A DNA stretch of 64,000 bases from Mucilaginibacter galii (GTDB taxonomy: Bacteria; Bacteroidota; Bacteroidia; Sphingobacteriales; Sphingobacteriaceae): assembly GCF_014635825.1 (NCBI RefSeq), contig NZ_BMDO01000004.1, positions 186,001-250,000 of the forward strand, read 5' to 3'. Below the pieces are notes generated by a model that worked only from the letters and a program-made list of their open reading frames with translations, had not been told where the DNA came from and made no database searches. This document shows positions 53,042 through 62,427 of this stretch, piece by piece. The translations under genes were made by a program, and so were the position numbers. Numbering within the stretch: position 1 is the first letter of the stretch; every line of letters starts with the position of its first letter.

Positions 53042-54097
53042 CTAAAATATATACCTGATACCACACCATGGAATCTCTTCGGTAAGCATATTCACAAATG
53101 TATTGATCATTTGAGCTTTTAACTGGTACTGGTAGCGTATGTTAATGCCGCCATAACTGCTGCGTTTGGTTTCCTGTAAGGCTGGCAACCAAAGTAGCTC
53201 TTCGGCCTTGGGGTTAATATCAATATTTCTGATGTGCTGTTGTTCGTTGTGCGTTAAGAAGATAACTTCACACTGCATCTGCTCCTTAACGGCAGCACTA
53301 ACCGCGGCATTTAACTGCCTGAAAAGCTCACGGTAATCTTCTTCCCAATCGCGGTCAACACCGCGTACACGGTCGTAAACTATTACGGGTGAAAAGTTAA
53401 CATGCACTTCATATCCTGCTTCGTAAAAATCATTAATGGCTTGTAGTCGTTTTTCAATACTATCGGTGCGTACATCAACTAACCGGCTTACATCGGCGGG
53501 CATCAGGCTAAAACGTATACGCAGTTTACGGCCGGGGTCAAGCTCCAGCATATTGCGGTTCACAAACTTTGTGGCAAAAGTGGCTTTGGCCCGTGAGTGC
53601 GCAATGTAAAATTTAAATACATCGGCAATTCCCGGCGATATATCGTAGTCTATGGCAACATCAGAATTGCAGCCCACATCATAAGTATAAAATATCGGGT
53701 CGGTTTGATTAGGTACCCGGGGCCAGGGCTGGCTCATGACATGCTGATCAACCTTGGCCATAATTTCGTCTACGTTGGTAAAAATGGTGATGGGGTTGAT
53801 CTTTTTATGGCGGTCTACATAACAATACGTGCAACCGGCAAAGCAACCATTTGCCAGGCTTGGCGCAATATAGTCTGAGCTTCGTCCGCTGTATTTAATA
53901 TCAAGCGTTTTTAAACGCCCTAACACCAGCAGGTCTGACTTTGCTTTATAATGCGGAATATCTCCTATCTCGGTAAGTTTATTATGCTGCTTAACAGGTG
54001 TTGTGATTGCATTAGGATATTGTGCGGCCAGTTGCTTCCCGCGTTCATTCAAGGCATCGGGTGTACAAAGTATTTGCTTCGGATCAAAGTCGGGCAT
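53042..54097 (-). CDS. SPL-type radical SAM protein
   Basis: A 351-residue iron-sulphur enzyme with the CxxxCxxC cluster motif CFAGCTYCYVDRH (Cys85, Cys89, Cys92), the opening LDIKYSGRSSDYIAPSLANG, and later CEVIFLTHNEQQH and GGINIRYQY segments. It resembles the spore-photoproduct-lyase-like radical SAM group found in non-spore-formers (SPL/Rv2578c type), whose function is unsettled; DNA repair or tRNA modification has been proposed. It is a single gene, convergent with the GAF-PAS gene and divergent from the porin gene. Confidence 0.87.
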   Translation of the reverse strand: MPDFDPKQILCTPDALNERGKQLAAQYPNAITTPVKQHNKLTEIGDIPHYKAKSDLLVLGRLKTLDIKYSGRSSDYIAPSLANGCFAGCTYCYVDRHKKINPITIFTNVDEIMAKVDQHVMSQPWPRVPNQTDPIFYTYDVGCNSDVAIDYDISPGIADVFKFYIAHSRAKATFATKFVNRNMLELDPGRKLRIRFSLMPADVSRLVDVRTDSIEKRLQAINDFYEAGYEVHVNFSPVIVYDRVRGVDRDWEEDYRELFRQLNAAVSAAVKEQMQCEVIFLTHNEQQHIRNIDINPKAEELLWLPALQETKRSSYGGINIRYQYQLKAQMINTFVNMLTEEIPWCGIRYIF

Positions 54098-54278
54098 GAA
54101 CTAAATATTTTCCTGCATACAGTTAATAACCATGCCAAAGGATGGATTGAATGATTGTAACAAGCCAGGTTTTATCTTAGACCTTTCGAGCCTTAAAGCA
54201 ATTAATGGGTTTTGTAGAACTATAATTTACAATGTCGTATATTTTCGCAAAGTTTGAAGGAGATACAAACTCTGAATA

Positions 54279-55604
54279 ATGATTACAAACCTTACCCGAT
54301 TTCTGCTGCTACTCTTATTGTCTATGTCTGCTTTCACCGCCGGGGCACAAAAAATTCAGGACGGTAAACTGTGGCTTAATGAGGATGGTAGTAATTATTT
54401 TAAGGTCACTTTGATATCGCAGGTATGGATCAGAAATACTGATATGAACCCGGGCACCACCATTAATGGTTATGCAAAAAATAACTACACCGATATAGGC
54501 ATAAGGCGGGCAAGACTCCAGGCTTACGGACAAATTGCCGACAGGGTGTTTATCTACAGCCAAATAGGAATGAACAATTTCAATTTCCTTTCCGATCGTA
54601 AAGCTGGTTTCTTTATCCACGATATTACAGGCGAATACGAGGTTGTCCGCAAGCAGCTGTCGTTAGGTGCTGGCTTAACCGCCTGGAATGGCTTAACCCG
54701 GTTTTCGGCACCATCGGTAGGTAGTATTATGGGTTTGGATGCACCGCTTTTTGAGCAAACCACAAACGATGTAACCGACCAATTTTTAAGAAAGTTAAGT
54801 GTTTATGCCAAAGGTAAATTGGGGCAATTGGATTATCGCCTGGTAATGAGTAGCCCTATGGCCGTGCAAAAATCAAATGGCTACTCGGCCGCACTCACAG
54901 AGTATTCAACATATTCGCCTATGCCTGCCAAAATGCAATGGCAGGGATATTTTCAATGGCAATTTTTAGATCAGGAAACCAACACCACGCCTTACGCAAC
55001 AGGCACTTACTTAGGTACTAAGCGTGTGTTCAACATAGGTGCAGGCTTCCAATACCAGCCCGATGCCATGTGGCGTAAGGGTACCGCTATAAATGATACT
55101 ATAACTACACCTATGCGCCATTTTGCTGTTGATGCATTCTATGATGCACCTCTGAACGCATCAACCGGAACAGCCATTAGTGCTTATGCCACGTATGTGC
55201 ACTTAGATCATGGTCAGGGTTATATTCGTAACCAGGCTACTATGAATCCGGCCAATGGTTCCACACAACCCTCTGTACTTAATGGGGCGGGCAATGGTTA
55301 TCCATCTTTTGGAAACGGCAGTTTGTGGTATGGGCAGGTAGGCTATAAGTTTAAGAACAACTTAATAGGCAGCACCACTTTAATGCCTTATGCCAGTTTA
55401 CAACATGCCAGCTATGATCGTTTGGCTAACAAAATAAATTATTATGAATTGGGCACCAGTTGGCTGCTCAAAGGCCATACCTCAAAATTAACCTTTGCCT
55501 ATCAAAACCGGCCAGTGTATGAAACACTGACTCCGGGAGCTAAAGCTATTCAAACTGAGCGTAAAAACAGCTTTGTAGTACAGTACCAGGTATTTTTAAA
55601 CTAA
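54279..55604 (+). CDS. Porin-like outer-membrane beta-barrel protein
   Basis: A 441-residue outer-membrane protein: signal peptide (FTAGAQ, about 23), then alternating amphipathic strands beginning with YFKVTLISQVWIRNTDMNPG and DIGIRRARLQAYGQIADRVFIYSQIG, and a terminal strand ENSFVVQYQVFLN-like ending in Phe-Leu-Asn. It resembles phosphate-selective porin O/P-like proteins of Bacteroidota, but selectivity cannot be predicted. An AAGGAG sequence lies about 17 bases before the ATG. Its stop abuts the stop of the convergent next gene without spacer. Confidence 0.8.
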   Translation: MITNLTRFLLLLLLSMSAFTAGAQKIQDGKLWLNEDGSNYFKVTLISQVWIRNTDMNPGTTINGYAKNNYTDIGIRRARLQAYGQIADRVFIYSQIGMNNFNFLSDRKAGFFIHDITGEYEVVRKQLSLGAGLTAWNGLTRFSAPSVGSIMGLDAPLFEQTTNDVTDQFLRKLSVYAKGKLGQLDYRLVMSSPMAVQKSNGYSAALTEYSTYSPMPAKMQWQGYFQWQFLDQETNTTPYATGTYLGTKRVFNIGAGFQYQPDAMWRKGTAINDTITTPMRHFAVDAFYDAPLNASTGTAISAYATYVHLDHGQGYIRNQATMNPANGSTQPSVLNGAGNGYPSFGNGSLWYGQVGYKFKNNLIGSTTLMPYASLQHASYDRLANKINYYELGTSWLLKGHTSKLTFAYQNRPVYETLTPGAKAIQTERKNSFVVQYQVFLN

Positions 55605-56417
55605 TTAAAAGCAGTTGCCGGCAAAGCAATCATCCCAATTGTTAATTGCATATTCGTAATGGAGCACAGCCGGTACATTAATGCTGCTGACGGTTTTCCA
55701 CTCAAGTAGCTCATCATTAAACGAGGGTGCTTCTAAACCTGCGTGTAGTGTAGCTTGCGTATAAAATTGAGCTTTTTGTGGATGATGTGGCGAACACGCG
55801 TTAAAGGTATAGCCGAAGGCTTCTTGGTTTAATATGGATTTGGTAAGTGCCACACAATCTTGCAAATGGATCAAATTTACCGGTGCTTGTCCGTTGGGGA
55901 CGTTGGTCTTCCCTGCAAAAAAACGCCCGGGGTTACGGCCAGGACCAACCAATCCTCCAAAACGGATGATCGCGGTTTTAAAATTGGTTTGTTTCCTAAA
56001 AAGTTCTTCTGCCTCAAATAATGTGGTATTTGATTGGCTTTGCGGTGCAGGATGGTCGTTTTCGTTTAAATCACTATTGCCGTCTGGATATACACCGGTT
56101 GAACTTATATAAATAACCTGCTGAACACCCTGCTTAATTATGGCCTTAATAAGTTGCTGTATTTTGGCTGTGTAGTCGGTTTCACCGCTTCGCATACGCG
56201 GTGGTATGCTCACTATCAGTGTATTGCAGGCGAAGAAATCATCGTTGGTAATCAGCTCTTCTGCAGAAAGTGTTAATAAATATGGTATAATACCCGCAGC
56301 AGTAATGGCATCGAAACGTGCGTTAGATGTTGTTGAACCTTTTACATTTTCACCATCCTGTGCAAGGGCTTTGCCCAATGCCATGCCGTACCACCCACAA
56401 CCTAAAATGCTAATCAT
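55605..56417 (-). CDS. NAD(P)-binding epimerase/dehydratase-like SDR protein
   Basis: A 270-residue Rossmann-fold protein: GCGWYGMALGKALAQDG is the nucleotide-binding loop, VIYISSTGVYPD carries the SDR Ser and Tyr region, and FKTAIIRFGGLVGPGRNPGRFF follows. It resembles the YeeZ-like extended/atypical SDR group. The usual YxxxK pair is not clear, so it may bind cofactor without epimerase chemistry. Single gene, convergent with the porin and sharing no spacer with it, so both transcripts must read into each other. Confidence 0.83.
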   Translation of the reverse strand: MISILGCGWYGMALGKALAQDGENVKGSTTSNARFDAITAAGIIPYLLTLSAEELITNDDFFACNTLIVSIPPRMRSGETDYTAKIQQLIKAIIKQGVQQVIYISSTGVYPDGNSDLNENDHPAPQSQSNTTLFEAEELFRKQTNFKTAIIRFGGLVGPGRNPGRFFAGKTNVPNGQAPVNLIHLQDCVALTKSILNQEAFGYTFNACSPHHPQKAQFYTQATLHAGLEAPSFNDELLEWKTVSSINVPAVLHYEYAINNWDDCFAGNCF

Positions 56418-56543
56418 GCGGCTAAGTTAAAAAAGTGTAAAACAAGCTTCATCATGTTTTACTTTTAAAATTATTGCTGATAGTTAAACGTTATATAATC
56501 ATAGCCAAAAGGCTTAATTGTTATAATTAGAAGGAAAGAAACA

Positions 56544-57125
56544 TTGAAGAATATACTATTTTTTGGAGACAGCCTTACCGCGGGTTATGGCTTGCTCAAC
56601 GTATCGCTCGAGTCGCTACCGGCCTTAATTCAGGCAAAAATTATGACCGACAAACTGCCTTACCATGTAATTAACGCAGGTGTAAGCGGCGAAACCTCCG
56701 CAGGCGGCTTAGCCCGAATAGACCTGCTGTTGACTAAACCAGTAGATGTTTTTGTACTGGAATTGGGCGCTAATGACATATTACGCGGTATACCACCACA
56801 AACCACCGCTGCTAATTTGCAGGCTATTGTAAACAAGGTTAAAGCGCGCCACCCTCAGGCTAAACTGGTGCTGCTGGGCATGGAACTTCCACAGTGGATA
56901 CCGGGCGCTTTTGCGGGGGCATTCAGGGCGGTATTTAAGCAGATAGCGCAGGCTAACCACATGGCTTTTGTGCCTTTTTTGTTAGAAGGCGTTGCCGGGG
57001 TAGCTCATCTTAACCTGCGCGACGGGCTTCATCCAACTGCGGTGGGGTATCAAATTATTGCCGGTAAGGTGTGGCCGGTTATCCGTCCGCTGCTGAATGA
57101 GGTTGATGAAAGTTGGAAAAGTTAG
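56544..57125 (+). CDS. TesA-like GDSL arylesterase (TTG start)
   Basis: A 193-residue SGNH hydrolase: block I FFGDSLTAGYG (Ser10), block II INAGVSGET, block III LGANDILRG and block V DGLHPTAVGYQ (Asp160, His163), matching the TesA/arylesterase group that hydrolyses short-chain esters and thioesters. The only sensible start is TTG 56544: it is preceded by the purine-rich AAGGAAAG about nine bases upstream and begins right at the first beta strand, with no in-frame ATG before it. Lacking a signal peptide, it is likely cytosolic. The FAA hydrolase gene follows 46 bp later. Confidence 0.9.
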   Translation: MKNILFFGDSLTAGYGLLNVSLESLPALIQAKIMTDKLPYHVINAGVSGETSAGGLARIDLLLTKPVDVFVLELGANDILRGIPPQTTAANLQAIVNKVKARHPQAKLVLLGMELPQWIPGAFAGAFRAVFKQIAQANHMAFVPFLLEGVAGVAHLNLRDGLHPTAVGYQIIAGKVWPVIRPLLNEVDESWKS

Positions 57126-57171
57126 AAATAATTAGCAAAAAACTTTATAAAACCTTATACATTTATAAACT

Positions 57172-58026
57172 ATGAAATTAATAAGATTTGGCCATCCGGG
57201 TCAGGAAAAACCGGGAGTATTAATAGATGATAAACGTTATGACGTATCGGGATTTATCCCCGACTTTAACGAAACCTTCTTCGAAACCGACGGGCTCACC
57301 AAGCTGAAAGAACTGGTTGAAGAGCATGGTACTAATCTGCCGTTGGTAGATAACCACGAGCGTTTAAGCAGCCCTGTTGCGCGGCCATCTAAATTATTAT
57401 GCATAGGGTTAAATTATGCCGATCATGCCAAAGAAACCGGCGCGCCCATGCCGCCCGAACCGGTATTGTTTATGAAGAGCACCACTGCCATTGTTGGCCC
57501 TTATGATGATGTGGTGATTCCTAAAAGCTCGGTAAAAACCGACTGGGAGGTTGAACTGGCCGTAGTAATTGGCAAGAAAGCCAGTTATGTAGACGAAGCC
57601 GAAGCTGCCGGGTGTATAGCCGGTTACCTGCTGCACAACGATGTATCTGAACGGGAGTTTCAATTGGAGCGCAATGGCACTTGGGATAAGGGTAAGGGCT
57701 GCGACACTTTTGCACCATTAGGCCCCTTCATGGCCACGCCCGATGAAATTGCAGAGATAGATAACCTCCGTTTGTGGTTGACCGTTAACGGTAAAAGTAT
57801 GCAGGATGGCACTACAGCTAATCTCATCTTTAAAATACCTTTCCTGATTTCATACGTGAGCCAGTTTATGACGCTGCTGCCCGGCGATATTATTTCTACC
57901 GGAACACCGGCAGGAGTAGGGCTGGGTTTTAATCCGCCTGTTTACTTAAAGCCCGGCGACGTAGTTGAGTTGGGTATCGACGGATTAGGCACACAAAAGC
58001 AAACGGTTAAGGCCTACCAGGTATAA
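57172..58026 (+). CDS. Fumarylacetoacetate hydrolase family protein
   Basis: A 284-residue FAH-superfamily enzyme with the typical LLCIGLNYADHAKETGAPMP, PVLFMKSTTAIVGPYDDVVI, DWEVELAVVIGKKA and STGTPAGVGLG segments; metal-binding acidic residues lie in the DWEVELAVV block. These enzymes cleave C-C bonds or decarboxylate and hydrate acyl-pyruvate-like compounds in aromatic or sugar-acid catabolism (for example 2,4-diketo-3-deoxy-fuconate hydrolase). No other catabolic gene is near, so the substrate is unassigned. A strong terminator follows. Confidence 0.92.
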   Translation: MKLIRFGHPGQEKPGVLIDDKRYDVSGFIPDFNETFFETDGLTKLKELVEEHGTNLPLVDNHERLSSPVARPSKLLCIGLNYADHAKETGAPMPPEPVLFMKSTTAIVGPYDDVVIPKSSVKTDWEVELAVVIGKKASYVDEAEAAGCIAGYLLHNDVSEREFQLERNGTWDKGKGCDTFAPLGPFMATPDEIAEIDNLRLWLTVNGKSMQDGTTANLIFKIPFLISYVSQFMTLLPGDIISTGTPAGVGLGFNPPVYLKPGDVVELGIDGLGTQKQTVKAYQV

Positions 58027-58046
58027 TCAGTAATATTTAATATAAT

Positions 58047-58075
58047 AGCCTCGTAATTGTTTACGGGGCTTTTTT
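58047..58075 (+). terminator. Intrinsic terminator after the FAA hydrolase gene
   Basis: A ten-pair stem (58047-58056 with 58061-58070, one G-U pair) with a four-base loop is followed by a run of T. It begins 21 bases after the stop codon. Confidence 0.85.
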
Positions 58076-58281
58076 ATGAAATTATTGGGAATGTATTTCC
58101 CGGAAATTGTTAACAAATTATAATAACCGGCACTGCAAATTTTACGTATAAAAAATATATAGTAGATTTACAGAGATAATAACTGCAATTGGGCAGGAGC
58201 GAGGCTTTGATTTACGATTACACAAGCTGGCTATTTTATTGCTATAACTAATTAACACATCACAGAGCCGAATATTATAAT

Positions 58282-59166
58282 ATGATAAGTACTGATAGGC
58301 GTTTAAGCGTTGTTTATGCCTGCGATAACAACTTTGTACCTCTACTGGCGGCATCCATAAAAAGTTTGGAAATTAATTCGGCCGGGTCGCAAAAAGACAT
58401 TTACATTATAGACGATGGTATAAGCGCTTCCAGCAAGCAAAAGCTGATTGAATCTATTGGTACAGCCGAAATTACACTAAAGTTCTTGCTGGTGAAAGAT
58501 GTGGTTGGCAAGATCACTATTCCGTATTTTAATAACGCCGCGTTACCGGTAACCACCTTTTTTCGCTTATTTGTACACACCTTTATTCCTGAAGGTACCG
58601 AGCGGGTTCTATACCTCGATTCGGATATGATTGTGCTGGGTAATATTGCCGAACTGTGGGAAGTAGACTTTGGCGATAAGATTGTTGCTGCGGTGCAAGA
58701 TCCGGGTATTAAAACTTTAGGCTGCTCATGGGGGGGGGGTGTACGCAACTATGCCGAGCTTGGCTATCAATCGGAAGATAAATACCTGAACGCCGGGTTG
58801 TTATTGATCAACCTTAAAAAATGGAACGAGTTTGATGTATGTACCAAAGCACTTGATGCAGCGGTAAAATATCAAAAGCATATTGTATACGGCGATCAGT
58901 ATTGCCTAAATGCCGTGCTGGCCAACCGCTGGCTGGAACTTGACCCCGAATGGAACCACCTGGTAGATAACGAAAAGCCAGGCGCTAAGTTGCTGCACTA
59001 TATTGGCAATAAGCCTATTTATACCAATTACTCATATAGTCAAAAATATAAAGACATATTTTTTGATTACCTCAATAAAACCGCCTGGAAAGATTTCAAA
59101 CTGGTAGGAGCACTTACCCGCCGCGTTCGCATGATTAAACGCTTTGTAAGAAAAATAACCGGTTAA
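58282..59166 (+). CDS. Glycosyltransferase family 8, with an internal ten-G tract
   Basis: A 294-residue GT-A retaining glycosyltransferase. It opens with LSVVYACDNNFVPLLAASIK, has the metal-binding DxD as YLDSDMIVLG (Asp113-Asp115), then YLNAGLLLINLKKW and YGDQYCLNAVL, and a late HYIGNKPI block: the pattern of GT8 lipopolysaccharide galactosyl- or glucosyltransferases. It transfers a sugar during surface-glycan synthesis. A run of ten G (58730-58739) encodes Trp150-Gly-Gly-Gly; slippage there would frameshift the gene just after the DxD. It heads a three-gene cassette with a GT2 and a flippase. Confidence 0.92.
   Translation: MISTDRRLSVVYACDNNFVPLLAASIKSLEINSAGSQKDIYIIDDGISASSKQKLIESIGTAEITLKFLLVKDVVGKITIPYFNNAALPVTTFFRLFVHTFIPEGTERVLYLDSDMIVLGNIAELWEVDFGDKIVAAVQDPGIKTLGCSWGGGVRNYAELGYQSEDKYLNAGLLLINLKKWNEFDVCTKALDAAVKYQKHIVYGDQYCLNAVLANRWLELDPEWNHLVDNEKPGAKLLHYIGNKPIYTNYSYSQKYKDIFFDYLNKTAWKDFKLVGALTRRVRMIKRFVRKITG
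58730..58739 (+). repeat. Homopolymer of ten G inside the GT8 gene
   Basis: The longest G run I noticed in the window, lying inside a coding region of otherwise moderate GC. Tracts of this length are slippage-prone and underlie phase variation of glycosyltransferases in other bacteria. In the present state the frame is open (ON). Confidence 0.9.
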
Positions 59167-59182
59167 TAACTAAGATAGATAC

Positions 59183-59971
59183 ATGGCGGCTAAACATAAT
59201 TTTGACCGGGTAACCCTTTTAATAACGCACTATAACAGGAGCAAATCTTTAGAGCATTTGCTTAAACGCTGCGCCGAAGAGGACCTGTCTTTTGAAGAGG
59301 TAGTGATTTCTGATGATGGCAGTAAGCCCGAGCATCTGGCTCACGTAAAACAGCTGCAGGATACCTATGCTTTCAGATTAATTACTACGCCGGTTAACAA
59401 AGGCTTGGGTAATAACATCAATAAGGGACAAGACGCTGTTAAAACGCCTTATACCTTATACGTACAGGAAGATTTTGAACCCACCGCCGACTTTGCGCCC
59501 AATTTTGGTAACGCCGTTAAGTTAATGGATGCGGAAGACTGGGATATCATAAGATTTTACACTTTTCCATGGGCACCATTCCCGTATCTCAAAGATTACA
59601 AGTACAATTATGCAGAAATGCTGTTCAAATCTACATTATGGCACCTTAACCATTTAAAATTCAGGTTATACAGCGATCACCCGCATTTACGCAGATCTAC
59701 TTTTCTTGAAAAATTTGGTCGTTACCTCGAGGGGCAACGCGGCGACCCAACCGAATATAACATGTGCATGCAGTTTATATTAAAGGGTGGTAAAGCGCTC
59801 ATGTTTAAAGGGCCCGACCTTTTCCTGCACGAGCATGGTGCTATTGAACCTAATACCATGGTACGCAGCAAATGGAAGCTGAGTAATTCTATATTTATAA
59901 AATTACTCCGGTCGGTATACCTGAAGGGTAAGGTGGTTAACAGTACGTTGAAGCTTAATAAGCTAAGATAG
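59183..59971 (+). CDS. Glycosyltransferase family 2
   Basis: A 262-residue inverting GT-A glycosyltransferase: VTLLITHYNRSKSLEHLLKRC, EEVVISDDGSKPE (first Asp pair), TPVNKGLGNNINKG, and YVQEDFEPTADF in the place of the metal-binding DxD. The C-terminal half has several aromatic-rich stretches and a conserved-looking LFLHEHG that may be the acceptor region. It begins 16 bp after the GT8 gene and most likely adds the next sugar of the same surface glycan. Donor and acceptor are unknown. Confidence 0.9.
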   Translation: MAAKHNFDRVTLLITHYNRSKSLEHLLKRCAEEDLSFEEVVISDDGSKPEHLAHVKQLQDTYAFRLITTPVNKGLGNNINKGQDAVKTPYTLYVQEDFEPTADFAPNFGNAVKLMDAEDWDIIRFYTFPWAPFPYLKDYKYNYAEMLFKSTLWHLNHLKFRLYSDHPHLRRSTFLEKFGRYLEGQRGDPTEYNMCMQFILKGGKALMFKGPDLFLHEHGAIEPNTMVRSKWKLSNSIFIKLLRSVYLKGKVVNSTLKLNKLR

Positions 59972-60024
59972 CATCGTTCAGAGAGAGATTTTTTGGTAGA
60001 GATTAAAGCACTATAATTATTGCA

Positions 60025-61392
60025 ATGCTATTTAAGTTAAAGCAAATTTTTGAAAAGCTAAAAAACCCGCACATTGTAAACCTGGTAGGCAACGCCATAA
60101 TGACGGTGCTTAATACTATACAGGCGGCCATCATATTTAATTACCTCTCCAAAGAGGGGATGGGTAACTACATCATTTTTCAAAGTACTATTGGGCTGGT
60201 AGATACCTTTAGGGCTGGCTTACTCACTACTGCTTTTATCACTTCTTACGCCGGTACTTCTAAAGAACGTTCGGCCGAAGTAGCTGGTTCGGCCTGGTTT
60301 CTATCGGCGCTTATTACAGGTGTGTTCGTTTTAGTTAACGTGGTCTACCTCGTAATTCCGTTTCATATGTCAGATGGAGGTGCCGACTTGTTTATTAAAT
60401 GGTTCGGTTTGGTGTTCATCATTACCCTGCCTTCCTTCATAGCCAGTTGCATAGCCCAAGCCGAACAGCGTTTCGATAGGTTGTTATACATCCGTACGGT
60501 TAGTACCGGTTTATCTATTGTTTTAGTGCTGGCGCTAATCTTTACCAAGCATCTTACATTAATGTCATTAGTGTATGCAGGCTTTATTGCCGGTGGTGCA
60601 ACCAGTTTAATGACCATTGTTTTGGGCTGGTCGCGTATAGGCACCATTTTCAAGAAAACTACCGAAACCATGAAAGCCCTGTTTGCCTTTGGTAAATACA
60701 GTGTGGGTACATCATTAGGCAGTAACCTGTTTCGCAATTCAGATACCTATATCATCAACTTTATGCTGGGTCCGGGTACACTGGCTGTTTATAATTTAGG
60801 CGTGAGGTTAATGGAACTGGTCGAAATTCCGTTGCGTAGCTTTGCTGCTACCGTAATGCCTCCATTATCTGCTGCGTACAACCAGGGTAACAAGTATCAT
60901 GTTATTTACCTGCTTAAAAAGTACTCAGGCTTGCTTACCATTATATTGATCCCTGTGGTAGTAGGTTCGTTGTTTTTTGCCGAAGTGGCCATATGGATCG
61001 TAGATAAAAAGTATTTGAGTACCGAGGCGGCCAACGTGCTGCGGGTATTTATGACCTTTGCGCTACTTTACCCGGTAGAGCGCTTTATGGCCCTCACGCT
61101 GGATGCCATTAACCAGCCCAAGGTGAATATGATCAAGCTGATATTTATGCTGGCTGCCAACGTTATAGGTGATTTTGCGGGCATATGGATATTTGGTAAT
61201 ATTTACGGGGTTGCGCTGGCCACCATATTGCCTATTATTACCGGCATGATCATTAGCTACCACTGGCTGCAGAAATATGAGAAATTTGCACTTTGGGATG
61301 TTTACAAAGTTGGCTGGCTCGAAACTAAGTTTCTAATAAGAGATAGCATGGCTATGCTGAAAAAAAAGAAGGACGCCAGTCCGCAGCAATAA
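60025..61392 (+). CDS. Wzx-type oligosaccharide flippase / polysaccharide biosynthesis membrane protein
   Basis: A 455-residue inner-membrane protein with about twelve helices and the MATE/MVF-like pattern: NLVGNAIMTVLNTIQAAIIF at the start, YLSKEGMGNYIIFQS, SVGTSLGSNLFRNSDTYIIN in the second half (typical of PST family proteins), and RSFAATVMPPLSAAY. It should flip lipid-linked oligosaccharide across the inner membrane. It is 53 bp after the GT2 gene. No polymerase or ligase gene is in the cassette, so the product may be a short glycan completed by genes elsewhere. Confidence 0.9.
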   Translation: MLFKLKQIFEKLKNPHIVNLVGNAIMTVLNTIQAAIIFNYLSKEGMGNYIIFQSTIGLVDTFRAGLLTTAFITSYAGTSKERSAEVAGSAWFLSALITGVFVLVNVVYLVIPFHMSDGGADLFIKWFGLVFIITLPSFIASCIAQAEQRFDRLLYIRTVSTGLSIVLVLALIFTKHLTLMSLVYAGFIAGGATSLMTIVLGWSRIGTIFKKTTETMKALFAFGKYSVGTSLGSNLFRNSDTYIINFMLGPGTLAVYNLGVRLMELVEIPLRSFAATVMPPLSAAYNQGNKYHVIYLLKKYSGLLTIILIPVVVGSLFFAEVAIWIVDKKYLSTEAANVLRVFMTFALLYPVERFMALTLDAINQPKVNMIKLIFMLAANVIGDFAGIWIFGNIYGVALATILPIITGMIISYHWLQKYEKFALWDVYKVGWLETKFLIRDSMAMLKKKKDASPQQ

Positions 61393-61413
61393 AGAAATTA
61401 AAGCAAATGCAAA

Positions 61414-61509
61414 AATGTCATCTCGAACGATAGTGAGAGATCCTGTTCGAGGTGCTAAGTGTAACTGTTATTTCGAACAAGATTTCTCTTTAACACTCGA
61501 AATGACATT
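61414..61509. repeat. Dispersed palindromic repeat, copy 1 (AATGTCATCTCGAACG family)
   Basis: A 96-bp imperfect palindrome starting AATGTCATCTCGAACGATAG and ending CTCGAAATGACATT, with inner arms GAGAGATCCTGTTCGA and TTCGAACAAGATTTCTC. A related copy lies at 62471-62566 in the same orientation. Families of this sequence type are scattered between genes in Sphingobacteriaceae as I know them. It is placed after the flippase stop and may act as a transcript end. Confidence 0.85.
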
Positions 61510-61585
61510 TAATATTTGCCAAAGCTATACCGTCTACCTAAAATCATATTCTCTACTAAGTTTATAGACTTTGCTGAAAGCTTTA

Positions 61586-61593
61586 TATATTTG
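61586..61593 (+). promoter_or_regulatory. Bacteroidota -7 box upstream of the peroxiredoxin gene
   Basis: TATATTTG matches TAnnTTTG exactly, 51 bases upstream of the ATG. A TTTG at 61570 is closer than the usual -33 spacing, so the upstream element is uncertain. Confidence 0.4.
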
Positions 61594-61644
61594 CTCATCA
61601 ACATTGTAGCAATTAAAGCGTTAAACATCTAAATTATAAATAAC

Positions 61645-62280
61645 ATGAGTTTAAGATTAGGCGATAAAGCCCCAAATTTTACGGCACAAACCTCTGCTGG
61701 AGAAATTGATTTTTATGAATTTTTAGGCGATAGCTGGGGAGTATTATTTTCGCATCCCGGCGATTATACACCAGTTTGTACTACCGAGTTAGGCCGTACT
61801 GCCGCCCTTAAAGATGAATTTGAAAAGCGTAACGTAAAAGTGGCTGCCTTGAGTGTAGATTCGGTAGAGTCGCACTATGGCTGGATACAGGATATTAACG
61901 AAACGCAAGGGGTAGAAGTAAACTTCCCTATCATTGCCGACGAGGATCGTAAAATATCTGAAGCCTATGATATGATTCATCCCAATGCATCGTTAACGGC
62001 AACGGTACGTTCGTTATTTATTATTGCGCCCGATAAAACTATTAAATTAATCATCACTTACCCAGCATCAACCGGTCGTAATTTCCAGGAAGTTTTACGG
62101 GTGATTGATTCCCTGCAATTAACCGCCAAGTACAGCGTAGCCACACCGGCCGACTGGAAAGAAGGAGAGGACGTTGTAATTACGCCTGCTGTTAAAGATG
62201 AGGACGTAGAAGCCAAGTTTCCTAAAGGACATACCCGCGTTAAACCATATTTGCGCATAACGCCACAGCCTAATAAGTAA
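61645..62280 (+). CDS. 1-Cys peroxiredoxin (Prx6-like AhpC/TSA family)
   Basis: A 211-residue thioredoxin-fold peroxidase reducing hydrogen and organic peroxides. The peroxidatic Cys45 is in HPGDYTPVCTTELGR, and it is the only Cys in the protein, which with the length and the C-terminal domain (KFPKGHTRVKPYLRITPQP) places it in the Prx6 1-Cys group. It would need an external thiol for recycling. It is flanked on both sides by palindromic repeats and has its own -7 box, so it is probably monocistronic. Confidence 0.95.
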   Translation: MSLRLGDKAPNFTAQTSAGEIDFYEFLGDSWGVLFSHPGDYTPVCTTELGRTAALKDEFEKRNVKVAALSVDSVESHYGWIQDINETQGVEVNFPIIADEDRKISEAYDMIHPNASLTATVRSLFIIAPDKTIKLIITYPASTGRNFQEVLRVIDSLQLTAKYSVATPADWKEGEDVVITPAVKDEDVEAKFPKGHTRVKPYLRITPQPNK

Positions 62281-62297
62281 TACTTATTAATGGCTTG

Positions 62298-62357
62298 TCA
62301 GTCTGAGCTTGTCGAAGACTTGTACGCTTTACCAAGTATTCTACAAGCTCAGACTGA
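62298..62357. repeat. Dispersed palindromic repeat containing CTGAGCTTGTCGAAG
   Basis: Perfect 15-bp arms TCAGTCTGAGCTTGT (62298-62312) and ACAAGCTCAGACTGA (62343-62357). The CTGAGCTTGTCGAAG core is a repeat seen between genes in many bacterial genomes. It follows the peroxiredoxin stop by 17 bases. Confidence 0.85.
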
Positions 62358-62427
62358 AAGTGTAGTATGTACTCTGTTACATTGTCAATCGCTGCATGAC
62401 AAAAACCAGTCGGTTACCTATCGTGCA

